A DNA stretch of 12,008 bases, taken from assembly GCA_017516285.1 (NCBI GenBank), contig JAFXDD010000039.1:1-12008 (forward strand), in the 5' to 3' direction. Origin of the DNA: Lachnospiraceae bacterium (GTDB lineage Bacteria; Bacillota_A; Clostridia; Lachnospirales; Lachnospiraceae). The notes under the pieces were generated by a model that saw only the letters and a program-made list of their open reading frames with translations, was not told the origin of the DNA and searched no databases. The translations under genes were made by a program, and so were the position numbers. Each line of letters opens with the position of its first letter. The first letter of the stretch is position 1. Positions 7,355-12,008 of this stretch are shown piece after piece.

Positions 7355-8325
7355 TGAAAGATTTTATCGTTGATCCCGCAACAAAATTCGATTTTATGCC
7401 TCATGATTTCGTTCCTTTTAAGGACAAAGAGGTATGTGAGCGCGTACGCAAGATGAGCGGCAAGGAATTGGAACAGCGTGAGCCATGGTGGCATCCGGAG
7501 TTCCAGGTTAAGGTTATGATGAACCCTCATCCTGTTCTTATTGCTACGCTGTTTTCCCGCTTAAAGGCAGCTAGTGAGGCTGGAAAGACCTTTACCATGA
7601 TCCTTGGCAACCCTGAACCGGATACTTATATTCCACTGGCACAGTTAATCAACTACTTCCAGGTTGACTGTTCTAAGGTTCATCTGTTTGCAGAGGATGA
7701 GTGGGCAGATCAGGATGGTAATATCGCGCCTATCACCTATGAAGCAGGTTTTGCACATTCCATGATTAAGTATCTGTACTACCAGATCGACCCTAAGTTA
7801 CGTATGCCTATGGAAAACGTACACTATCCTACCAACGCAAACATTGCTGATTATTCAAAGATTATCAATGACATTTCTGAGGGTGGTGCTGATATCGCAT
7901 CTACTTCTCCGGGATGGGCAGGACATATGGCATTCGTTGATCCGATTCCTGAGTTCATCGGCAGCGGTGACATCGAAGAGTGGTTGAATCAGCCTGCTCA
8001 GATTGTAAAACTGCATCCTATGACCATTATGCAGAATTCCTTGAATGGTACCTTCGGTCAGTCCGGTGATATTGCAAATGTACCTCCGTGTGCAGCAACC
8101 ATTGGACCTCTGGATGTAATGCGTGCAAAAGAACGTATCGAAGTACATGCACTTGCTACCTGCGGTACTTTCTCATCCTGGCAGAGAATGACCTCCCGTC
8201 TGTGTACGCATGGTCCTATCACTCCTTATCTGCCAAGCACAATGCTTCAGACTAAGAAGACACAGGTTTACATCAGTGAAGAACTCGCAGCACCATTTGA
8301 ATGCTGGGAGAAGGTTGGATATTAA
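7351..8325 (+). CDS. Divergent NagB-like sugar isomerase/deaminase
   Basis: The 324-residue product belongs to the glucosamine-6-phosphate isomerase/deaminase-like fold but is about 58 residues longer than E. coli NagB, mostly as an N-terminal extension of about 45 residues. By eye, D116 (FAEDEW) matches the catalytic D72, and H192 (GWAGHMAFVDP) matches the ring-opening H143. Position 141 is Ala190 instead of Asp, and E148 is replaced by D197. The phosphate loop LPTGGTP becomes LGNPEPDT, and the Lys208 region (GSQKA) becomes CGTFSSW. It may thus use a different or non-phosphorylated amino sugar. GGAG (7340-7343) precedes the ATG by seven bases, and the start overlaps the nagA-like stop. Codon use is more optimised than in the upstream gene. 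A hairpin follows the stop. No sugar transporter lies nearby. Confidence 0.75.
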   Translation: MMKDFIVDPATKFDFMPHDFVPFKDKEVCERVRKMSGKELEQREPWWHPEFQVKVMMNPHPVLIATLFSRLKAASEAGKTFTMILGNPEPDTYIPLAQLINYFQVDCSKVHLFAEDEWADQDGNIAPITYEAGFAHSMIKYLYYQIDPKLRMPMENVHYPTNANIADYSKIINDISEGGADIASTSPGWAGHMAFVDPIPEFIGSGDIEEWLNQPAQIVKLHPMTIMQNSLNGTFGQSGDIANVPPCAATIGPLDVMRAKERIEVHALATCGTFSSWQRMTSRLCTHGPITPYLPSTMLQTKKTQVYISEELAAPFECWEKVGY

Positions 8326-8348
8326 TAATGATAGCCAGTAACTAAATT

Positions 8349-8385
8349 ACCGGCACTTTGTCTCATAAGAAGATGGAGTGCCGGT
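8349..8385 (+). terminator. Hairpin terminator of the nagA-like/nagB-like operon
   Basis: ACCGGCACT (8349-8357) pairs perfectly with AGTGCCGGT (8377-8385) across a 19-base loop, starting 23 bases after the nagB-like stop. It is followed by TTTCGTGCGTTTTAT, an interrupted T-rich tract, so termination is plausible but not classical. Confidence 0.68.
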
Positions 8386-8411
8386 TTCGTGCGTTTTATA
8401 TCATCCAAACA

Positions 8412-8421
8412 GGTATATACC
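8412..8421. promoter_or_regulatory. Palindrome GGTATATACC upstream of the gntR promoter
   Basis: A perfect 10-bp palindrome lies 22 bases upstream of the -35 box. Its GTATATA half resembles the half sites of the inverted repeat over the -10 box, so it may be a second site for the GntR regulator. Confidence 0.35.
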
Positions 8422-8443
8422 AGTTTTTATGGTCTATATTCTC

Positions 8444-8471
8444 TTGACAAACTGCACATACTGTGTATAAT
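8444..8471 (+). promoter_or_regulatory. Consensus promoter of the gntR-ABC operon
   Basis: TTGACA (8444-8449) and TATAAT (8466-8471) are both perfect, with a 16-base spacer. The start would be near 8478, about 36 bases before the GTG codon. Such a promoter implies that expression is held down by a repressor. Confidence 0.85.
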
Positions 8472-8484
8472 GAATATATACGGT
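8460..8484. promoter_or_regulatory. Inverted repeat over the -10 box, likely GntR operator
   Basis: ACTGTGTATA (8460-8469) and TATATACGGT (8475-8484) are inverted repeats matching at 8 of 10 positions with a 5-base centre. They cover the -10 box and predicted start. YtrA-type regulators bind such sites in front of their own operons, so autorepression is inferred. Confidence 0.55.
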
Positions 8485-8513
8485 AAAACAAATGCTACAT
8501 CGCGGAGGAAATT

Positions 8514-8888
8514 GTGAATATTAATATCAGTAATACATCAGGTCAGCCGATTTATGACCAGATTAGTAAACAAATCAGAGCGCAGATTATGTCAGGGGAA
8601 TTGGCAGAGGGCGAGCTGTTGCCTTCTATGAGGATGCTGGCCAAGGAGCTGCGTATCAGTGTAATTACCACCAAGCGTGCTTATGAGGAGTTGGAGCGGG
8701 ACGGTTTTATTGCTACCGTTGCCGGCAAGGGCAGCTTTGTGGCGCCAAAGAATTTAGATTTTGTGAGAGAAGAGCATTTGCGGCAAATTGAGGAGCATAT
8801 GAAGGAGATTGTGGCCCTTGCAAGAGGCTGCCAAATCTCAATAGAGGATCTGAAGGAAATGTTGGATTATATGGCGGAGGAGGAATGA
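8514..8888 (+). CDS. GntR family regulator, YtrA subfamily
   Basis: The 124-residue protein is a winged helix-turn-helix regulator of the short YtrA type. The GntR DNA-binding domain covers residues 5-78 (QPIYDQISKQIRAQIMSGEL, LPSMRMLAKELRIS, TTKRAYEELERDGFI, GKGSFV). A helical dimerisation tail of about 45 residues follows, too short for a FadR- or HutC-type ligand domain. Translation starts at GTG 8514, with GGAGGAA (8504-8510) immediately upstream. The ABC ATPase starts one base after its stop. YtrA regulators typically repress an adjacent ABC transporter operon induced by cell-envelope stress or antimicrobial peptides; the inducer here is unknown. Confidence 0.92.
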   Translation: MNINISNTSGQPIYDQISKQIRAQIMSGELAEGELLPSMRMLAKELRISVITTKRAYEELERDGFIATVAGKGSFVAPKNLDFVREEHLRQIEEHMKEIVALARGCQISIEDLKEMLDYMAEEE

Positions 8889-8889
8889 C

Positions 8890-9735
8890 ATGGAAGCATT
8901 AAAGATTTCAGGCTTAAATAAAAGCTTTAAGGATTTTGCACTGGAGGATATTGATTTTTGTCTGCCAAAGGGCATGATAATGGGCCTTATCGGTGCCAAC
9001 GGTGCCGGCAAGACTACTTTGATTAAGAGTATATTGGGGTTACTGTATCCGGAAAGCGGTACGGTAGAGATTTTGGGTACTACTCTGGACGCAGGTGGCA
9101 AGGAGCTTAGGGAGCATATTGGAGTGGTATTGGATGGTTTTGAAGGCTTTGGTTATATGACAGCCAAAGAGATTAATTTTATTATGAGCCGTAGCTTGCG
9201 GACATGGGATAAAGACCGTTTTTATGGCTATTTGGAGCGCTTTCACTTAAAGGATAATAAGCAGACTAAGGATTTTTCCAAAGGCATGCGGATGAAGCTT
9301 TCTATTGCAATTGCGCTGTCCCATGATAGTAAGATTTTAATTTTAGATGAAGCCACCAGTGGGTTGGACCCGATTGTACGGGATGAGATTTTGGAAATAT
9401 TTCAGGAGTTTGTACAGAATGAGGAGCATAGTGTACTGATTTCTTCGCACATTCTCAGTGATTTGGAAAAAATTTGTGACTATATTACCTTCATGCATCA
9501 AGGACGTATTACTCTTAGTGACAGCAAGGATGCGCTTTTGGAAAGATATGTAATTGTAAGATGCACCGAGGAGGATTTGGTTGCATTGCCGAAGGAGGCC
9601 GTTGCAGGCATTCGTAGGCATGCGTTTGGTGTGGAGGCTTTGGTCCTGCGAGAAGCGGTATCAAAGGATATGGTGACGGATAGAGCTTCTTTGGAAGATA
9701 TTATGCTGTTTATGGTTAAGGAGGGAAGGATATGA
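8890..9735 (+). CDS. ABC transporter ATP-binding protein, YtrB-like
   Basis: This is the nucleotide-binding subunit of an ABC-2 type exporter at the inner face of the membrane. In 281 residues it shows Walker A GANGAGKTT (35-43), a degenerate signature FSKGMRMKL (129-137) in place of LSGGQ, Walker B with catalytic Glu LILDEATSGLDP (150-161) and the switch His H187 (SSHIL). A C-terminal extension of about 70 residues follows the core. No Gln is evident at the expected Q-loop (VVLDGFEGFGYMT, 79-91). These deviations are common in ATPases paired with YtrA regulators. GGAGGA upstream overlaps the end of gntR, and its stop overlaps the permease start (ATGA), so the pair is translationally coupled. 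The substrate cannot be told. Confidence 0.92.
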   Translation: MEALKISGLNKSFKDFALEDIDFCLPKGMIMGLIGANGAGKTTLIKSILGLLYPESGTVEILGTTLDAGGKELREHIGVVLDGFEGFGYMTAKEINFIMSRSLRTWDKDRFYGYLERFHLKDNKQTKDFSKGMRMKLSIAIALSHDSKILILDEATSGLDPIVRDEILEIFQEFVQNEEHSVLISSHILSDLEKICDYITFMHQGRITLSDSKDALLERYVIVRCTEEDLVALPKEAVAGIRRHAFGVEALVLREAVSKDMVTDRASLEDIMLFMVKEGRI

Positions 9736-10361
9736 TAGGCTTGATTGTAAAGGATTTGATACAAATGAAGAGAATGTTAAAGACCTTCGTTGCCATCATG
9801 CTTTTATACGTTGTTTTAGGTGCCGTGCAAGGCTCCAGTGCTATTGTGGGTACTTTGGGAGTGATGATATGCGTTATGGCCGGATTATCCAGTCTGTCTA
9901 TGGACGAACATGGGAAGTGGAACCAGTATGCTTTAACATTACCTTATAGCAGAACACAGTTGGTGGTTGCCAAATATATGATGCTGAGTCTTTTGGCAGG
10001 TATAATGGCTGTTTTTACCATGGTCGCAGACATAATTATTGGCAGAGGGATTAGCAGTTCAACGGCAGAAAACGGTCTCGTTGTCATAATAGGCAGTCTT
10101 TTTACGGTAGCGTTGGAGCTTCCTTTTATGTACAAATTTGGTATAGAACGTGGGCGATACATTATGTTGGCTGTTTTCCTGACGCCTTTTGTCTTGGCAA
10201 TGATTGCAGATAAGGCCGATATAACCTTTTCGGTCCCGTTTATAATGGGTGTTATTCAGTTTATTGAGCATAATCCATGGATATTGGTACTTCTCTTGGG
10301 AGCATGGGTAGTGGGTTCAATGATGCTCTCCATACAGATATGCAAAAGGAAGGAATATTAG
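9732..10361 (+). CDS. ABC-2 type membrane permease
   Basis: This 209-residue integral membrane protein has about six hydrophobic segments, near residues 17-35, 38-57, 83-104, 115-134, 142-159 and 180-203. The first helix follows a short basic cytosolic start (VKDLIQMKRMLK). A conserved-looking cytosolic stretch, MDEHGKWNQYALTLPYSRTQLVVAKY, lies between the second and third segments and is typical of the small ABC2_membrane_5-like permeases. It forms the channel partner of the ATPase encoded by the overlapping upstream gene, with GGAAGGA before its ATG. Being this small, it presumably works as a dimer. It ends only two bases from the stop of the convergent kinase-like gene, with no clear terminator in between. 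Confidence 0.88.
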   Translation: MIGLIVKDLIQMKRMLKTFVAIMLLYVVLGAVQGSSAIVGTLGVMICVMAGLSSLSMDEHGKWNQYALTLPYSRTQLVVAKYMMLSLLAGIMAVFTMVADIIIGRGISSSTAENGLVVIIGSLFTVALELPFMYKFGIERGRYIMLAVFLTPFVLAMIADKADITFSVPFIMGVIQFIEHNPWILVLLLGAWVVGSMMLSIQICKRKEY

Positions 10362-10363
10362 TG

Positions 10364-10879
10364 CTAGGCTTCCAATTCCAGTGCTTCCATCACTGCTTTA
10401 ATCGTTTCTTCCACACTTAAATTTGTTTCATCAATGACTATATGAGCGTATCTCTCATAAAGAGGGGTGCGCTCTTCATATAGGTCATAAAGGGACTGGC
10501 CGGTTTTTAATACGACGCCACGGGCAGTCAGGTTGCCCAGACGATGCTTTAACTGAGGATAATCCAATTTCAGGTATACTACAGTGGAAATATCACGCAG
10601 ATGCTCCAGCGCCTGAGAGCAGTAGCAGATGCTGCCGCCCGGGGAAATAATGGAGTTTGTCAGTTCCATTTCTGTATGTACACGATTTTCTATTTTCAAA
10701 AAGCCAAGACTTCCTACATCGGCAATGATTTCTCGAAGGAGTTTGCCCTCTTTTTTCTGGATGACAATGTCAGAGTCTACAAATTCATAGCCAATAATTT
10801 TGGCGAGAATAACGCCGATGGTGCTCTTGCCTACACCCGGCATACCGATTAATGTAATGTTTGGCTTTGTGTGTTTCAT
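10364..10879 (-). CDS. Shikimate kinase-like P-loop kinase
   Basis: The product (171 residues) has the size and fold signature of shikimate kinases. There is a P-loop GMPGVGKST (12-20), the Asp-x-Asp pair DSD (35-37), a lid region with R120 (TARGVV) and the C-terminal ERTPLY with R137. Two shikimate-contact positions differ from E. coli AroK. The FR..E Arg (R58 type) is Leu61 (GFLKIE), and GGG is PGG (80-82). The protein may therefore act on another small alcohol or be a divergent AroK; no aromatic-pathway gene is adjacent. The start at 10879 is chosen because GAGGA lies six bases upstream. An in-frame extension to 11059 would add 60 hydrophobic and basic residues unlike the family and overlap the divergent gene. 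It has its own predicted promoter. Confidence 0.78.
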   Translation of the reverse strand: MKHTKPNITLIGMPGVGKSTIGVILAKIIGYEFVDSDIVIQKKEGKLLREIIADVGSLGFLKIENRVHTEMELTNSIISPGGSICYCSQALEHLRDISTVVYLKLDYPQLKHRLGNLTARGVVLKTGQSLYDLYEERTPLYERYAHIVIDETNLSVEETIKAVMEALELEA

Positions 10880-10917
10880 AGTAGTTCCTCTTTCTCTACG
10901 GTTTTTACACAATTTTC

Positions 10918-10945
10918 TTGCAAAAAAATACATTTCTACTATAAT
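10918..10945 (+). promoter_or_regulatory. Predicted promoter of the unknown gene-rrf2 pair
   Basis: TTGCAA (10918-10923) and a perfect TATAAT (10940-10945) are separated by 16 bases, with a start near 10952. It overlaps the minus-strand promoter of the kinase-like gene almost completely, so the two cannot be occupied by RNA polymerase at once. Confidence 0.7.
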
Positions 10946-10966
10946 GGTTTTATAAGGAAATTTCAA
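10938..10966 (-). promoter_or_regulatory. Predicted promoter of the shikimate kinase-like gene
   Basis: On the minus strand TTGAAA (10966-10961) and TATAGT (10943-10938) are separated by 17 bases, with a predicted start near 10931 and a leader of about 52 bases. The -10 box shares bases 10940-10943 with the -10 of the divergent promoter. Confidence 0.65.
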
Positions 10967-10985
10967 GGAAAAGGTGTCGAATTTT

Positions 10986-11411
10986 ATGAAAAAGGATAAT
11001 AAAAAGAAAAAAGGTACTTTTAAAATACAGGCAAAGGCAGTAGTAGATAAGGGAGTCATTGAGGAGTATTTTTATATGCTGCCGGTGGCGGTTACAGTAC
11101 GTGAGCTGATGGAGGCGGTGCACACCGTTCCGGAGGAGGCAAAGGAAATATGGACAGAGCTGGATTTAATGGAAATTGTACTTTCTGCGGATAGTCTTAT
11201 TTTTGAAAATATGATGGATACCTTTAACGAGGCTGGCGACCAGGCATTTCTTGCAGATAAAGGGATTAAGGTAGTTTACGCGGTCAGCTATAATACCAAG
11301 GATAAAGAGCAGGTAAAAGTAGTGTTAGAGGAGCTCCACAGCGTATACGGTGGTTTTATGGCTTCTGATACGGAGGATTTAGAGCCTATATTTGAGGTGG
11401 CAGAGTTTTAG
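10986..11411 (+). CDS. Uncharacterised acidic protein
   Basis: I do not recognise this gene. From ATG 10986 the product has 141 residues. A lysine-rich start (MKKDNKKKKGTFK) is followed by a compact, acidic and apparently soluble alpha/beta chain. There is no signal peptide, membrane segment, cysteine or obvious catalytic motif. The stretches YFYMLPVAVTVRELMEAV and KEQVKVVLEELHSVYGG look like helices near strands. A GTG at 10974 would add four residues (MSNF), but the AAGG at 10971-10974 is spaced better for the ATG. It has its own promoter and ends 32 bases before the Rrf2 regulator with no terminator, so the two are probably co-transcribed, which hints at a shared condition but not a function. 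Confidence 0.72.
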   Translation: MKKDNKKKKGTFKIQAKAVVDKGVIEEYFYMLPVAVTVRELMEAVHTVPEEAKEIWTELDLMEIVLSADSLIFENMMDTFNEAGDQAFLADKGIKVVYAVSYNTKDKEQVKVVLEELHSVYGGFMASDTEDLEPIFEVAEF

Positions 11412-11443
11412 AGTCTACCGCCGGGTGATTGGAGGAAGTAAAC

Positions 11444-11854
11444 ATGATGATTTCAACAAAAGGGCGCTATGCGCTTCGTGTTATGCTGGATCTTGCTTCA
11501 CAGCCTGCAGAGGAATATATTTCCCTAAAGGCTATTTCAGACCGGCAGGAGGTGTCCATGAAGTATCTGGAGGCCATTGTAGCTAATTTAAGTAAGGCAG
11601 GTATGTTGGCAAGCCTACGTGGCAAAAGCGGGGGGTATCGCCTTAATAAGGATGCTTCAGCCTATAGCGTGGGTGACGTGCTCCGCGCCGCTGAGGGTGA
11701 ATTAAACACAGTAAACTGCCTGGAAGAAAGTAAAGGTGGATGTAACAGGGCCGGAGAATGCCTGACACTACCCCTCTGGCAAAAGCTGGACCAAATTGTA
11801 GCTGACTACCTGGATAGCGTGACCCTTAGGGACTTGCTGACTCAGGAGTTATAA
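11444..11854 (+). CDS. Rrf2 family transcriptional regulator with three-cysteine cluster motif
   Basis: The 136-residue protein is a typical Rrf2 regulator. Its N-terminal winged helix-turn-helix begins MMISTKGRYALRVMLDLA, has the recognition region SMKYLEAIVANLSKAGML and the wing RGKSGGYRL (59-67), and is followed by a dimerisation helix. It carries C92, C100 and C106 (C-x7-C-x5-C) in the loop where IscR-type members bind an iron-sulfur cluster, so cluster sensing is inferred. The CymR type, which senses cysteine synthesis, lacks this motif. GGAGGAAG (11431-11438) supports the ATG at 11444. A TTG at 11429 overlaps the Shine-Dalgarno and is unlikely. The gene follows the unknown acidic protein gene closely. 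No isc or suf gene lies in the window, so its targets are not visible. Confidence 0.9.
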   Translation: MMISTKGRYALRVMLDLASQPAEEYISLKAISDRQEVSMKYLEAIVANLSKAGMLASLRGKSGGYRLNKDASAYSVGDVLRAAEGELNTVNCLEESKGGCNRAGECLTLPLWQKLDQIVADYLDSVTLRDLLTQEL

Positions 11855-11944
11855 ATTCCGGTTTGTGGGGGGTGCGGCCAACCCAGTTTTTCAATAAAGG
11901 AAGGTATCACACGCTCGTTTTTGGGGACGCTCTCGCTCAGTGAA
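11855..11944. other. Non-coding region after the Rrf2 gene
   Basis: No coding sequence is apparent. A short hairpin GGGT (11870-11873)/ACCC (11881-11884) followed by AGTTTTTC could be a weak terminator for the Rrf2 gene. From about 11911 the composition changes, with CGCTC occurring three times within about 30 bases. This probably marks the left part of the structured element that follows. Confidence 0.35.
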
Positions 11945-12008
11945 AGGCTGCAGCGGTACTAAGCTTGACTTCGGCACCTATGCCTCGTCTCGCTAAGGAC
12001 CGGCGCCT
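11945..12008. repeat. GC-rich imperfect hairpin element, truncated by the window edge
   Basis: Nested inverted repeats form one long imperfect stem. From outside inwards: AGGC (11945-11948) with GCCT (12005-12008); CGGTACTAAGC (11954-11964) with GCTAAGGACCG (11992-12002), giving nine pairs and two mismatches; GAC (11967-11969) with GTC (11987-11989); and GGCA (11973-11976) with TGCC (11981-11984) around the loop CCTA. It may be an intergenic repeat, a mobile-element end or a structured RNA. The type cannot be settled here. Confidence 0.5.

Noticed and set aside
10880..11059. 60-residue N-terminal extension of the shikimate kinase-like protein
   Set aside because: It would cross the predicted promoter pair and the start of the divergent gene, is hydrophobic/basic without family counterpart, and the ATG at 10879 has a good Shine-Dalgarno.
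1..12008. CRISPR arrays, tRNA or rRNA genes, transposase genes
   Set aside because: No regularly spaced repeats, cloverleaf candidates, rRNA stretches or transposase-like proteins were seen in the window.

Overview
The window looks like chromosomal DNA from a low- to mid-GC Gram-positive anaerobe of the Clostridia, most likely Lachnospiraceae. This rests on strong AGGAGG-type ribosome binding sites, TTGACA/TATAAT promoters, the clpC-radA gene order, a glutamate dehydrogenase that resembles the Clostridium symbiosum enzyme from memory, a YtrA-type GntR/ABC operon and an Rrf2 regulator. The assignment is by recognition, not by a search.

Layout: (1) 1-2568, the 3' part of clpC followed by radA on the plus strand. 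(2) 2623-4055, gdhA as a single gene under a near-consensus promoter with a perfect 16-bp palindrome at its predicted +1; a hairpin at 4086-4113 ends it and the convergent genes. (3) 4140-8325, a divergent sugar locus. On the minus strand are a ROK regulator and a small CBM9-like protein. On the plus strand are a NagA-like deacetylase and an unusual NagB-like protein. The 231-bp divergent region carries promoters in both directions and repeated TAAC/GTTA half sites. (4) 8412-10361, an apparently autoregulated gntR-ABC ATPase-ABC permease operon, tail to tail with a shikimate-kinase-like gene (10364-10879, minus). (5) 10918-10966, two divergent promoters whose -10 boxes overlap, serving the kinase-like gene and a pair made of an unknown acidic protein and an Rrf2 regulator. 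(6) 11855-12008, a non-coding GC-rich tail that folds into a long imperfect hairpin and is cut by the window edge.

How the genes work together: ClpC and RadA cover protein quality control and recombination. GdhA links ammonia and 2-oxoglutarate; its cofactor residues predict NAD rather than NADP. The ROK/CBM9-like/NagA-like/NagB-like group looks like a regulated amino-sugar catabolic unit. Its NagB-like member keeps the core catalytic Asp and His but lacks the recognisable phosphate-binding elements of glucosamine-6-phosphate deaminase, so its substrate may be different. This is the best candidate in the window for undescribed biochemistry.
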